From: Paraphoma chrysanthemicola
Taxonomy: Eukaryota; Ascomycota; Dothideomycetes; Pleosporales; Phaeosphaeriaceae
Reading direction: 5' to 3'
Length of the DNA stretch: 64,000 nt
Assembly: GCA_020744225.1 (NCBI GenBank)
Contig: JAGMWG010000016.1
Coordinates: 1,054,001-1,118,000, forward strand
Shown: positions 32,220-44,023 of the stretch, in pieces
How the letters are laid out: every line of letters starts with the position of its first letter
How positions within the stretch are numbered: position 1 is the first letter of the stretch
Notes under the pieces: generated by a model
The model's database searches: none
What the model was told of the DNA's origin: nothing
Seen by the model: the letters and a program-made list of their open reading frames with translations, nothing else
Program-made: the position numbers and the translations under genes

Positions 32220-34571
32220 ATGGTTGGTTACGACGTCTACAAGCCTGCCACCGATGTTTTCCTCTCCTGGCTTTGTATCACGGCGGCAGACAACGGCGCC
32301 GAGGTCGAAAGTTCCCGTCCTATCGACCCGGTGTACGCGCGGGCTGGAAAGCGTCGGGGAAACGCCAAATCAAGAAAGAGGGACAAAGCTAAGCCAGAAG
32401 CGGCGTTCGTGGCGAATGCAGCAAACAATACCTCAGATGGACGACCCATCTACCTGGTCTCGAGCGAAGAGATCTTACGTCTAGCGAAATACTTGTCGCG
32501 CCTGGCCACCACAGTCGTGATGCCTCGCACCGTATGGCAGGCATATAAGCAAGCGCTTGCTGGCCGCAGGGAATACGCCGAAAGATACGCGAGAGACACT
32601 CTCGATGATGGAGACGTCGAAGAGGAAGACGGTCACGTTGCCTTCATTGGGTTACTCGAGACGACGGCGGAGTACATAAAGGGCATCGCACAAGTCCAGC
32701 AGGTGGCAAGTGCAAAAGCCGGCGAGATCGAGGCGACAGTTGTTCTGTTCTCCAACATGTTCGACTCACTGATGTTACTGCCCGAAGAGGAAGTTACACA
32801 TACAGCGACGATGACATTACAGCCACTTCTGGAGGACGAATTCAAGCCCAAGATGGTGTTCCGCCTAAAGGTTGATGGGAAAGCAGAACTTCGCCTGCAA
32901 CGACAAGGTCTACTGGAGCAGGCCGACCAAGAGAGAACTTACGTCGCAGGCCTCATGAAGAGGTGTGAAGAAGGCGACGTGCATCCTGCAATGACCAGCT
33001 TTCTCATCAATGCTGCGGTCGAGCTTTTCGGGGAGAAAGAGTCCAAGCTCATGGAACAAGCTTCAGAGATAAACCTACCCATCATACATCGACGAATTCC
33101 ACCCAGGCTATGATAGCGCGATAGAAAGGGCGCTGAAGTCCCTTACGAGACATTGTAATGGTCCGGCAGATTCATCCTGGTTACACGTTCCCATTGGCGC
33201 TTTTATCTCAACGCCATGTACATGCTTCTAAGAAAGCTGTCGAGGCAGACCTATTTTTGGCACAGTACATAATGGATCTCGGCCTTGAGACCGTAAGTGT
33301 TTGATGATATTTCAAAGATGCATGGATTACCTGGCTAACGACGTCGACAGTCTCTGCTCAGGACGGTTTGGGAGCAAAAGGATATGATTGCGGAGCACAC
33401 TCTAGAAGAGCCACTGCTTCCATCCAGTCGGGATATGATCTGCCAAGTCTTGCAAAAGATCAACGAGGGGGAGGGCGCTACTTTGCAAGCTGCTTCTGCT
33501 GCATCGATTCTCCAGCACCTCGCTACTCAAGTATACGCCCAGGATAGCGAGCCATTGCAGCTCCTCCTGAACATCAACATGGAACTGGATTCCAAAGTTG
33601 AAGCCGTCGGCAAAGCAAACACGGTCATTTTAAATGAAAACCGAAAACTTAGCGAGCAGCTCCGCACCTTGAGAGGATGGGTTGGAACTTTCCCATTTGT
33701 GAAGCTCCATGCTGAAAATGAGGATGAAAGGAGGCAAACTTACACAAGCAGTCAGATCACTGCTGGCAACAACCCCCTCGTGTTGCGACAGCTCAATTCG
33801 ACGACGTGCGGCTCCATGCAGTTGGGTCTTCTCGCCCTTTACTCGGAGTTAGGGATGGCAACTGCAAATTTCTCACCGCATATATTTGCAATGTGCTACC
33901 TATACCAATCTTTGAAGATCAATGATCGGCTTTGCGGACCATGGTCAGCTATCGAGGTCGTGACCAAGCGTCACTGCAAGGACTTCTTCGTCGGTGAAGA
34001 GATACCTACCGAAAACGAAAAGTTACATACCCACATTAAGCTTGCTGTTGGTCGCTCTCTTGCGCACATCATGGAAGGAAGGCGTGCTGGATCGACCGGC
34101 CGACGCGTCTCGGTCACATCGCATATTAGGAAGAACGAGCGCAACTGGGAAGCCAAACCATCCGAGCTTGTGCAACTCCTACGCGACTATATTCATGGCA
34201 GAAAGTCACTTCTTCAGATACTTTATCCGATGGAAGATATCATTCGGAGGTCAACTGGTGCTTGGCAGTCGTATATCGAGAACGGCACGATTTCGTTCCT
34301 ACATGCGCTCGAGCCTGCACTCAAAGGTGTACAAGAGGAGATACAGTTCGACTATTTAACTCTCGATACCGTTTGCCGTTCTCTTTTCCGTCGAATAGAC
34401 GGAAGGCTCCGTACGCGACTACCACCCATGAAGCATGTTGAGTCGTGGGAGAAACAAACTACACAATCATACGACATCGTGTTGGCAATTCTCAATGAGT
34501 TGGTGGAATTAGAAGGAATACGGAAGCGCAACCCGAACATGATTGCGCAGAGTGGCCACGCCATTTACTAG
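32220..34571 (+). pseudogene. DUF6604-domain protein gene with two apparent frameshifts
   Basis: The N-terminal frame (32220-33113) starts MVGYDVYKPATDVFLSWLC and shows the fungal DUF6604 layout: a short Trp-containing helix, a basic linker, IYLVSSEEILRLAKYLS and then a helical stretch with HVAFIGLLETTAEYI. Near 33080 the reading continues one base later (YIDEFHPGYDSAIERALKS, then WLHVPIGAF). Near 33202, in a run of four T, it shifts by one base again (SQRHVHASKKAVEADLF). An intron at 33293-33350 (GTAAGT...GACAG) then leads into the long last exon (from 33351, ending 34571). Joined, it would be a protein of about 760 residues. Function is unknown for the family. Either the gene is decayed or the assembly has two one-base errors. 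The rest of the frame is clean, which favours recent damage or errors. Confidence 0.65.
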
Positions 34572-36348
34572 TGCGGCGCAGGATGCAGTAAACAAATATG
34601 TTGAGGGCGGGGCAGTTGGCATACCAAATTGAGAAGACTGCATCGACCGAAAACGTCCAATATGTCTTAAAGTCGACCTTAAAGCGTCAGAAAACTAGAA
34701 AGAACACGAATGCGATGCGCGCCGTCAAAAGCTTAATCACGATTGATGTGCGCCTCTTACGAAACACAATCTACCCCGGCTCCATTATCAACATCCGGCG
34801 CTTACAGCAATACCGTGAAGATTCTGAGTGGTACAAAAAGCGCCCCATAAGCTGTGTAGAAACGCCACAATCCTGCGCTATGTTTACATTACCCGGTTGC
34901 TGACCACCATCGGTCTCACGAACGCCTTCTTGGCAGGCAGCAGCCTCAATTATGACTGCATCGCGGGGCCGCATCACTGCATGATCACAAAAATTCACTT
35001 CCTCGATCACGACTTTTCAATCGCGTTGTTGTGACTCTCTTCATGTGGTCGGCTTCACGACTTCCCGAAGAACATAAAGCGCAGAAATTTCCTTTCATAG
35101 ACAACAACAGATATATGCTAGCAACAGCATCGGAAACCAAAGTAGTAGTTCCTGGAATCGCTGTAATTGCTACGCCCGTAAGCCACATCGCGACGAGGCT
35201 CGGGCCGATATCTGTGTTGGGCTTATTATGCACTACGTCGTTTATTGGTTAGAGATCGCATGCGAGCCTTACACGAGACGATGTGTTGTGTCATTGGGCG
35301 TCGGGGATGCCTATTGCCCAGCACATATGTTGGTGGTCAGTCTCGCTAATCGGGACAGGCGTCGGTATGATTATGGCGGGCGCTGGACCGGGGATTGGTA
35401 GCGAAGTTCAGGCACGATTGAGTTTATGTAAATGGTCAGCAGGTCGAACCAGGCAGTGCTTTCATACCAAAAAAGAATCGAGTCCTCCAATTATGGTAGT
35501 CTGATCAGTTCTAGAGATGCCTTACTTTGACGAGTAGTGCAGTCAGCCGGGCTGCATATCCTGTCAACCGCTTCAGCACATGGGGCCAAGTATGAGTGTG
35601 GCTCATGGGGTCATTGTTCTACACTCGCCAGAGTGATCCCTTAGCATTGCGAAAACGCGTCTTTCTTTGTTTCTCTGTCAGCACTGTGCCGCCCTTGGTA
35701 TTCTCCCTTTCAATAGACGTCTAGATAGTGGTGGCGCCGCTTCTCGTGCTTCGCCTCGTCTATACTGTGGCCGCGGAGCCGGAGCACCAATCCTTAGCGA
35801 TTCTTTTGGCCTAATCATTTGACCCTGAACACGTTCCGGATATCGAAAGGCAAGCAAACACTCTTGGAGTCTGAACCGGGTCCTAGTATCAGGATGGCGT
35901 CGTATCCCGGACCCCGTGAGGCCTCCATGGCCAACCATCAACAAATAATGGGACGGGCGTACCGGGCTGGACACCCTCGCCACTGCTTACCACTGCATAT
36001 TTGAGACTTTGCCAATGAGGACAATGGCGTTGCTTGATTTCATGATGCCTAACCTGGTATGTCACAAAGAGTAGACCAGCCTGTCTGGGCGCAGGATCAG
36101 GCACTTGTGCGAGTTAGGTAGTGCGAGGCGACGCGTGTAGTCATTTTTGGGGCTCCCTTACTCTTGGTTCGTGGTTTTAATCGTCTGGAACCATTAAAGA
36201 TCCGTGGTTGTCTCAGTTGGGTTGAAGCACGCTGCGCTATCATTTCAACTTCTCCTGCAACGGGCACGCGCCACAGTGAACACTTCGTCTCATCATTCAC
36301 AATTGGGAGGTGTAAGCTTATTCTCGTTCCTGAACTGAAGTCTCAAGC
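34572..36348. other. 1.8-kb intergenic region, no gene called
   Basis: There are only short frames on both strands without motifs. No repeat or RNA gene was recognised. Confidence 0.4.
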
Positions 36349-36375
36349 ATGGGGATTCGTTGGACTTCGAGAAGG

Positions 36376-38002
36376 ATGGAAGGATCCGACACCCTAGACG
36401 GCGAGAGGCTTGCATACAACGACCGTGTGGAGCGTCTCCGAAAAAGTGAATATCCTATGCTTAAGGGTAAACGTCTCTTCTCGTTCTGCATGTCAACGGC
36501 AGCTAAAGTTAGTAGGCAAAACGTACCTTGACCATGGCGGCACTACTCTTGCGAGCAAATCGCTACTGGATACGTTCAGTAAGGAGATGCAGAGTACGCT
36601 GCTAGCGAACCCACATTCAGATGCATCGAACCCCAGCGCATCCAGCATCATTGTCGCAGAAACGCGGGCGAAGGTCCTCAGGTTCTTCAAAGCTGACCCG
36701 AAGCTTTTCGACGTCGTTTTCACTGCGAACGCTACAGCTGGCGCAAAGCTTGTGGCTGAATGCTTTTCAGGACTGGATGACGGTTTCGATTACCACTATC
36801 ATCGAAACTGCCATACTAGTCTTGTCGGCATCCGAGAGCTTGCTAACTCTAGTCGGTGCTTGGGTTCTGACGAAGAAACAGAGGCTTGGATTGACCATGG
36901 GCATGGAACGGACGATACTCACCGACCGCAATTGTTTGCATACTCTGCACAATCGAACATGAACGGTCAGCGACTGCCTTTGAACTGGCCGAATCAACTT
37001 CGCAAGTCCGGATGTCATCCGGACACGTACACAATTCTGGACGCGGCCGCATTGGTGTCCACCACTCCCCTTGATCTTAGCAATCACCAAACATCCCCTG
37101 ACTTTATTGTCCTGTCGTTCTACAAGATCTTCGGCTTTCCCGATCTTGGCGCATTGATCGTACGGAATGCTTCCTCGCATATACTGGAGCATAGGAGATA
37201 TTTCGGGGGAGGAACTACTGAGATGCTCACGTGCATGGAAGAAACCCCGTGGGTAGTGCGAAAAGAGGCGAGTCTTCATGCGCGACTGGAGGACGGCAGC
37301 ATTGCACTACGAAGTATACTTGCTTTGCAATGCGCGATCGACAATCATGCAAAGCTCTTCGTCAGCATGGAAGATATATCCAAGCACACCGGCTGGCTGG
37401 CAAAAACTCTATACGATCGAATCAGCTCGCTGACGCACGCCAATGGGGAACCAGTATGCCATGTATACAAAGCGCCAAACTCAATCTATGGTATATCGAA
37501 GACACAAGGCGCAACCATCGCGCTCAATTTCCGTAAGAGTGATGGCTCCTGGATGGGACCATACGCAGCTGGGGCAATTCTGCGATCTCATAACATCCAC
37601 ACCAGATCAGGGAGTCTCTGCAATCCAGCTGGCATGGCTTGCGCGCTCGGCACACGTCCAAGCGACATGAGAGCTGCTTTCGATGCAGGTTTTCGATGCA
37701 ATCGGGAGTATGATATCACTGTCGGCGGTGCGATCTTTGGCATGCTTCGCATCACGTTCGGCGCCATGAGTACCATCCAGGATGTCGACAACATCGTCAG
37801 GTGTATTCGTGAACGGCTCGTCGATCGCGAATATGATGCAGGGCAAGTCTCGAAGAAGTTCGAAGAAAAATCCGAATATAACAACAGGAGCCGGATGAAA
37901 ATGTCTGGGGAAGAGCCCGTTGAAGCGGCGCGTGTGGGTACGGCAAAGAGAAATGGGTGGATCAAAAGATTCTTTGGTGTTTTGGTCCTGTGTCTGCCAT
38001 AG
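36376..38002 (+). CDS. Molybdenum-cofactor-sulfurase-like aminotransferase (NifS domain only)
   Basis: Exons are 36376-36466 and 36516-38002. The intron (36467-36515, GTAAAC...TAGTAG) restores the family-typical KGKTYLDHGGTTLASKS across the junction. The product is 525 residues; an ATG nine codons upstream (36349) is also possible. It is a PLP-dependent class V aminotransferase fold: YLDHGGTTL near the start, NPHSDASNPSA, DAAALVSTTPLDLS with the PLP-binding Asp, VLSFYKIFGFPDLGALIV with the Schiff-base Lys, and a late Cys in GSLCNPAGMAC. Moco sulfurases cleave cysteine to put a terminal sulfur on the cofactor of xanthine dehydrogenase and aldehyde oxidase. The C-terminal MOSC domain of full-length enzymes is absent, so it may be a single-domain paralogue, or MOSC may be encoded elsewhere. 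The last 60 residues are hydrophilic and end in a hydrophobic FFGVLVLCLP. Confidence 0.82.
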
Positions 38003-38708
38003 CCTGGACGAACACTGAATTCGCTGTAAGAGAAAGGATATGACCGAGCGTGACAGGCCGTATCAAGTATTTGACAAGGGTTTTGGTTGTACAATAGTGC
38101 TGGATACAGAATGTTAACAACAGAGTCCGAACGACGCGACGAGGTCCCAGGCCGGAGGTAGTTGTGGGAACAGTGTCGCCAGCTGGATACATAAAAGCGC
38201 AGCTGAACGCTAAGTTTAGATTCCAGCCACCGATGTCTACCTGTTGCGTGCGTAGTTCGAGTCTGCCGTGGCTGTGTTGTTCGTGTTGATCCATGTTGGG
38301 GCAGGCGGAGTGAAGATCCGCCTTGGTCGCCTAATCACGCTAACGTCGAAAGAGGATTTGACTAACCGCTTTTACACCTCCATGCGAAGTCGGTCGAATC
38401 ATCTCTCCGAGCGTAGCGAACATTTCTCCGCTTCGACCATTTCGCTCATCACCACTTCCATCAACACCAAACTAACCCTCCGCGCAGTCGCACGACGGAC
38501 TGTTCTTAGGATTCATCGTACCATTGCCCGCCTAACATTGGAGATCTTTACTCCCTGCCCGCACGAGTTATTGATATAAGAAGGAGCGCCATGGCGACTC
38601 CAGAAGACACACAGCGCACCAAATCATCAACAGCACGGACATCTCACAACATCAAACTTCATCACCTTTGAACACACAAGTTACTTCATTCACTATATCT
38701 CAATCATC
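38003..38708. other. Intergenic region with promoter of the MDR gene
   Basis: It contains a TATAAG element and a C/A/T-rich leader of about 120 bases before the ATG at 38709. No coding frame of note. Confidence 0.4.
38576..38581 (+). promoter_or_regulatory. TATA-like element upstream of the MDR reductase
   Basis: TATAAG lies about 130 bases before the start codon at 38709 and is followed by a CA-rich leader, a usual fungal promoter layout. Confidence 0.4.
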
Positions 38709-39731
38709 ATGTCTACCACCATCCGCAAAGCAGTCTTTGCCCGCGCTGGCGGTCCTGAAGTCGTTTCAGTCGTCACGACCGAATACCCCGCACCTGCAGC
38801 CAACGAAGTTCAAGTGAAGGTTCTGTATGCCGGCATGGGAGGAGCAGACATCGTAATGCGCCTAGGAGCCTATCCACAGCAGAAGAGCCCGGAAGGTCTT
38901 ACTCCGGGGTACTCGCTCGTAGGACGCGTCCACAAGAATGGGTCAAAGTGCTCTAAGTTTCAGCCCGGCACTCTCGTCGCCTCTTTGACGATGTACGATT
39001 CCGACGCTGAGCTATCCAATCTCCCCGAGAAGTACCTTATCCCGGTTCCAGAGGGCGTCGATCTGAGACAGGCTGTGGCCATGGTCACGGACTGGACTAC
39101 CGCCTATGGTATGGCTTATCGGGCTGCAAGCATCAAAGCTGGCCAACGTGTCTTCATTCACGGTCTCAGCGGCTCCGTCGGGTATGCAACGCTCATCTTC
39201 TGCAAAATGCAAGGAGCCGAAGTCTATGGAACAGCCTCCGAGAAGAATCATGCTTCGGTGCGCGAGGCCGGCGCGACACCTTTCGTCTACTCCAATAAGG
39301 ATTGGATGACTGCAATGAATGATCTGGGCGGCGCACACGTCGTATTCGATCCTCTCGGCTTCGAATCCTGGGATGAGAGCTGGAAGATCCTTGCGCCCGA
39401 AGGGGGCCATCTTATTGGGTTTGGAGGCAATTACAATGTTCTGAATGGCGGAGAGCCACGCAGCCAGATACCCCAAGTTGCAAAGCTTATTGCGAAGGGA
39501 CATCTTCCATTCTGTCCCAACAAAACGACTTTCTTTTACATCAGCAAAGATCAGAAGACGTTTGAGCCGGAGCTGAAGACACTGTTCAATTTGCTGAAGA
39601 ATGGACAAGTGGCGGTGCCAATCAGGAAGGAGTGGACGTTGGAAGAGGTGCCCGAAGCTCATCGGACCTGGAATCAAGGTGCGGGAGTCGGCGCGGTCGT
39701 TGTCAAAATTGCCAATGATGTGAAAGTTTGA
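38709..39731 (+). CDS. Zinc-independent alcohol dehydrogenase/quinone oxidoreductase-like (MDR)
   Basis: This is an intronless gene of 340 residues. The N-terminal GroES-like domain contains EVQVKVLYAGMGGADIVMR and TPGYSLVGRV, and it lacks the Cys/His ligands of the catalytic zinc, as in zeta-crystallin-type quinone oxidoreductases. The Rossmann domain starts at VFIHGLSGSVGYATLIFCK, with FDPLGFESWDESWKIL and GGHLIGFGGN later. Members reduce quinones or activated double bonds with NADPH; the exact substrate is not predictable. The C-terminus GAVVVKI closes the fold as expected. The length is typical and the start has a clean leader. The neighbours give no pathway hint. Confidence 0.88.
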   Translation: MSTTIRKAVFARAGGPEVVSVVTTEYPAPAANEVQVKVLYAGMGGADIVMRLGAYPQQKSPEGLTPGYSLVGRVHKNGSKCSKFQPGTLVASLTMYDSDAELSNLPEKYLIPVPEGVDLRQAVAMVTDWTTAYGMAYRAASIKAGQRVFIHGLSGSVGYATLIFCKMQGAEVYGTASEKNHASVREAGATPFVYSNKDWMTAMNDLGGAHVVFDPLGFESWDESWKILAPEGGHLIGFGGNYNVLNGGEPRSQIPQVAKLIAKGHLPFCPNKTTFFYISKDQKTFEPELKTLFNLLKNGQVAVPIRKEWTLEEVPEAHRTWNQGAGVGAVVVKIANDVKV

Positions 39732-39956
39732 GGCTACGAGAAGGAGCTGTATGACTTGTATTTTTTTCATTCTCAATGTTTCCAAAGCAAATACCCTCAA
39801 TTCAAGCCCTATATCATTTTCGTGATTTTTCGTGTACTGTTCTTTTTTGCTTTACATATCACTTGTAGCACAAGCAGATTTGGCGTCAAAGAATCGGTTT
39901 CAACTGCATGATGCGCCTAGCCACGATGTCAGAGTTTTCAATGACGTCTTCAGCAT

Positions 39957-40508
39957 CTATCGATTCAAAGCACTCCATGTCCACAGCGCTTCTATGAGCT
40001 TCGCCTCGTCGCTCAAGTCATCGTCCAAGTAAGTTTGCAAGACCGGATAGTTCTTGACAACTTCGTCAACCTCATCTCCCACACGCACCTCCTTGAAGCT
40101 TCTAAACAGCTCTTTACAGTAGGTCTGGCACGTGCGCAACATCTTCGTCTGGATTCCGCCGAACCTCTCTCTGGCATCGTCCCTACTCAATTCGTCATTG
40201 TTGTCCATGACACTTGCCAACATTGTCTCCATTTTCTCCAGAAACTGATTCTGCTCTTCCAAACGCTCGAGCATGGCCTTAGCATCCTTACCAGCTGCCA
40301 GGTCTTTTGCAACTGCTTTGAGCTTTCCGATACTGGGCTGTTCCATAGATTGCACTGCATCGAGAAGGGTTTTCGTGCCATGCTCGACGGCGGCGATGGC
40401 GACAGGCACGAGAAGGTTCTCCACGAGCTTGCGATGGTCGGGTATGAATAGCTGGAGATCGCAGACAAGGTCGATGACGGCCTGTTTTTCTGTTGCAGTA
40501 AGAGGCAT
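39957..40508 (-). CDS. Helical hypothetical protein
   Basis: From the ATG at 40508 the product has 183 residues (six more if the ATG at 40526 is used). It is almost entirely helical, with MPLTATEKQAVIDLVCDLQLF at the start, a central charged coiled-coil-like stretch (KAMLERLEEQNQFLEKMETM) and a tail ending ALWTWSALNR. No membrane segment or signal peptide is seen. I recognise no family. It is convergent with the MDR gene. Codon use is even and no intron is needed, so it is probably a real gene of unknown role. Confidence 0.6.
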   Translation of the reverse strand: MPLTATEKQAVIDLVCDLQLFIPDHRKLVENLLVPVAIAAVEHGTKTLLDAVQSMEQPSIGKLKAVAKDLAAGKDAKAMLERLEEQNQFLEKMETMLASVMDNNDELSRDDARERFGGIQTKMLRTCQTYCKELFRSFKEVRVGDEVDEVVKNYPVLQTYLDDDLSDEAKLIEALWTWSALNR

Positions 40509-40526
40509 ACTTCGCAGTCTGATCAA

Positions 40527-41653
40527 GGAGAATTTGTGTGAAGAAGCGGACGATTTCCACCACTAGCACACCTTTCTATGTCAATTATCTTGAAGAGCAA
40601 TCACTGAGCAAACTAGATGGCATCACATAATGCATCACACGATCTCAAATATTCACAGCAAACGAGCATCTCTAGTATGCGTTGTGTGCTAGGGTCGGAT
40701 TTCTGAACGTAAGTGCTTCTATCCCTCTTTCAGGTGCGTAATGCTCGACGTTTGCAGACCCTATCCAACATCACCCGTCGCATCTTGTGCCTGAGTTGAT
40801 TTCAAAAAGAGAGCTGGGGATTGTGATTCCAAGCAAAAGTCGGCCGCCTCTTGATGCTCATGACTATCTTATTTTGTCAGCGCATCGCGTTAGAGCCCTC
40901 CTGATCCTTTCCTACTTCGCGTTTAGACCCGATGTCCTCGATAAGCATATCGTGGGTACGAAACTTTCTTTTTCCTCTATAGCTGAGATATCACGTGTAA
41001 AGTGACGATGCTCCTGGTGTTGAAGAGATGTGAGGTATCCGAGATTGCTGGGTGAGCTACGCTATTCCGATTCCGGAGAGCTAGGCGGGAGGCTAAGTAG
41101 GAACCGCGCTCCGTCCTCCCTTCCCGCTTCGTAACTAGCCCGTGTTTCATGCGTTTTTGCAATGGCGTCTTTCACCCCACAGGATACTTATCCATCTGCA
41201 TAGATGCGTCATGGATTCGCCGCATTTGTCGCGCCCCTGCGCATCGCATTCTGGGCGCAGCGAAAGCCTGAAACGTGGCTGACCGAACGGGTGCTCACGC
41301 GTTTCAGCCTTACACCAACTACACACTAGTACAGCACGTTCCTTGCTATGGAACGTGGAATCTCGGGAGCGGCTAGTCTTGGTATGGAGACCGTCTGGTC
41401 TTTCCACCTTGGGCCATGAGCCCCGGTTTCAGTGTAAGATGTGGCTCAACATTTGGACGACTCACCTACTAGAACTCTGCATTCAAAGCAGTGCTTGATG
41501 CAGGAGACGTAAGCGCCAGGCGCTCGAACGTAATATGGAAATAAGGCGGCTTGGATGGTCATTATAACAACCACCTTAACACGCCTGTTTCCTCGAATGA
41601 AGCTCATGACATGCACATCATCCTGCTTCTGTTCCAAAACATCAGCGATCAAA
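40527..41653. other. 1.1-kb intergenic region, no gene called
   Basis: This is a divergent spacer with short frames only. The + frame continues upstream of the CorA-like start to 41555, but the added residues look non-coding. Confidence 0.35.
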
Positions 41654-43276
41654 ATGGACTCGTCCAAGGGAGACTCCCTTTACAACCATACAACCAAACG
41701 ATCAGAGTCCCCATACCACTTCCTCAGCGAAGATGAGCACCAATACATGTGCCTTATCCAAAATGAACTTCAGCCTTTCTTTCCTACGTTCGCTGCAGCC
41801 ATCGAGAAGCAGTCAGCCTCACAGCGCGAGCAAGGCCGATGCGCCGTGGTAGACTTCACCGAACAGCAACAGCATCGAGTGATTAATTTCGCGACTTCAT
41901 CGGAGCTCAATAGTTATCTAGCAGAGACTCCGCCACCGGCATATCATGAGACAGAAGTTCAGCCTCGTCGTAGACTCTTCATCTTGGAGGACCTTCCTTG
42001 CAACCATATACTAGCTCTCGGATCTCGCCTCCGCATACCGCCTGGTTTGTTTGCTGGTCATTGGGACGATCCAGCTGCATCTACATTCAATCATCGAGAC
42101 CCATTCTCAAGGTGTGCGCTGCCTCATTTTCGAATTCGATACGGTACATCAAACAGGGTCGAAATCGACGCGCCTGCGAACCTGAGCAACGCAATGGGAA
42201 CGTATGCTTTCGATACGAATGTTTGCCGATATCTTCACAATTACAACCCTAATGGTCTCCTCTACGATGAGCCGAGAAGTCATCACATCATGTCATTCTG
42301 GACGAGTGCGCCTAGGGAAGACGGAGCTTGGGATGCCGTTCTCCTCGTCGATCCCCCACCACGGAAACACGTAAGGTGTCTCGCCACCCACCGATTGTTG
42401 CCACTGCGAGATCAAGTCACCGATGATGCTTCAATGCCAAAACGCTTTCTTAATCCGCCACTTGACACACCGCATGAGCTGCCAGAAGATTTGTCAAAAT
42501 GGTCGGCAGCGTATCCGAGACCGGCGTATATTTCCATGTTCGACGATTCAATTCAAGCTTATGAATCCGGCCAATTCGACATCTCGGCTACATCTGACCC
42601 TCTGCGAGCGGTGGAATATCCTCGAAAATTGGCAATGTCCACGTTACTAGCCTATATTCGCCGGCGTTATCTCAACATTATCAATGTACACAAATCGCAA
42701 GGATCAAATTCTCTTCGGCACTACTACTTCTCGAACTTTTCGAACAGTAACATGTCCAGCTGGAGCACAAAGTTCTTTGACTTTTGGATTGGTTCATGCG
42801 CCGCCATGAAAGAGTTCTCACACGAAATGGATGAGAATATCACCGCGCTTGGCCTGAATGTCGCCAACCCGTCAGCACCGGCATGGGAGATCGATGGCTG
42901 GAGATCGATACGCGAGAATACCCGTGTAGTTCAAGTAATGATTGACACTTTTGCCGCGAATTATCTCCAGTACGTCACCGTGCAAGAAGCACACGCAAGC
43001 AGCGGCAGCGCGCAAAGTCTTTCGCGCATCACAGTCCTTACAATGTTGTTCATCCCTCTCTCGACAGCCGCAAGCATATTCAGCATGGGTGGCGACTTCT
43101 TACCCGGAGAGACAAAAGCTTGGATATTTTGGGCGATCGTCATACCCGTCTTGGCGATGCTTGCTTGTGTCTACTGGTATGGCATGTTGGTACGCATGTG
43201 GACATGCAAGAAGAAATCGCTGCTACCAACTTTCGAAGTCAAGGACTGGAAGCAGAGAAATTCAAATCCAAGATGA
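41654..43276 (+). CDS. Fungal CorA-like membrane protein
   Basis: From the ATG at 41654 the product has 540 residues; an earlier in-frame ATG at 41555 adds a less plausible N-terminus. A large cytosolic domain (about residues 1-445) has helical stretches such as STLLAYIRRRYLNIINV. It is followed by two membrane helices at the end: RITVLTMLFIPLSTAASIF, then AWIFWAIVIPVLAMLACVYW. The loop after the first helix reads SMGGDFLPGE, in the place of the GMN signature of CorA Mg2+ channels. Divergent loops are common in fungal CorA-like proteins, so magnesium transport is uncertain. C-terminal residues are basic (CKKKSLLPTF). No intron is seen. It is followed by a spacer with no gene. Confidence 0.75.
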   Translation: MDSSKGDSLYNHTTKRSESPYHFLSEDEHQYMCLIQNELQPFFPTFAAAIEKQSASQREQGRCAVVDFTEQQQHRVINFATSSELNSYLAETPPPAYHETEVQPRRRLFILEDLPCNHILALGSRLRIPPGLFAGHWDDPAASTFNHRDPFSRCALPHFRIRYGTSNRVEIDAPANLSNAMGTYAFDTNVCRYLHNYNPNGLLYDEPRSHHIMSFWTSAPREDGAWDAVLLVDPPPRKHVRCLATHRLLPLRDQVTDDASMPKRFLNPPLDTPHELPEDLSKWSAAYPRPAYISMFDDSIQAYESGQFDISATSDPLRAVEYPRKLAMSTLLAYIRRRYLNIINVHKSQGSNSLRHYYFSNFSNSNMSSWSTKFFDFWIGSCAAMKEFSHEMDENITALGLNVANPSAPAWEIDGWRSIRENTRVVQVMIDTFAANYLQYVTVQEAHASSGSAQSLSRITVLTMLFIPLSTAASIFSMGGDFLPGETKAWIFWAIVIPVLAMLACVYWYGMLVRMWTCKKKSLLPTFEVKDWKQRNSNPR

Positions 43277-44023
43277 GAAGCAACTTTTGCTTGGTCGTAA
43301 ACGAGTTCGAGCTCGTTCTATGTAACATTGGACTGCTTGGAAATTCGGGTGCATGAGGTGCTTTGAGTTGAAACCAAGCTTCGCCGTACGGTCTCACACT
43401 CTCATCTCCAACCAGTCGAGTTCTGCTACCCTTTTCTTCCTCGCCCTCAATAAAGTATTTTGCCTCAGCCTCAGCAACGTCTCTGGATCGTTCACATGTC
43501 GCCAGTCGATCGGTACCAGGCCGTAGATGCTTACAGCCCGCGGTACAAGTTGGTAGCCGACTCATTGGAGCTTATTTTTGAGCGGTATGGAATACGAATA
43601 CATGACCGAAGGATACCCGTCCAGCATGGCATACTTCACGAACGTTGTGACTACTCCCTTCACGACGAGGGATCTTTGTGTGTGGTAGGTGAGCAAGGTG
43701 GAGCTTGTACTATCTGGCGCTTGGGCCAGCATTACATTTTGTCAGTTGGAGCAAGGTCGGACTGAGCGCAATGATTTCACGACAAGCAGGCAATGATGAG
43801 GCTTGCTGTGCTCATGTGACGAGCAATTGACTTTGGGTTTGATTTTCGGTCATTTGTACGGATAAACAAAGGAGAGTGCGTGCGAGGGAGCGCGGTGTTG
43901 CACAACCCTGGGCACTCCAGCTCTACTCAACGATAAGCAGAGCACGATGCTGCAGTCAATGATGAGAACCGCAGTATTTCTCGGCATAAAAGCATGGTTG
44001 ACCGGGGCATACCCCACCCCACC
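43277..44023. other. Convergent spacer, no gene called
   Basis: These are the 3' flanks of the CorA-like gene and the permease. Short frames without motifs. Confidence 0.35.
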
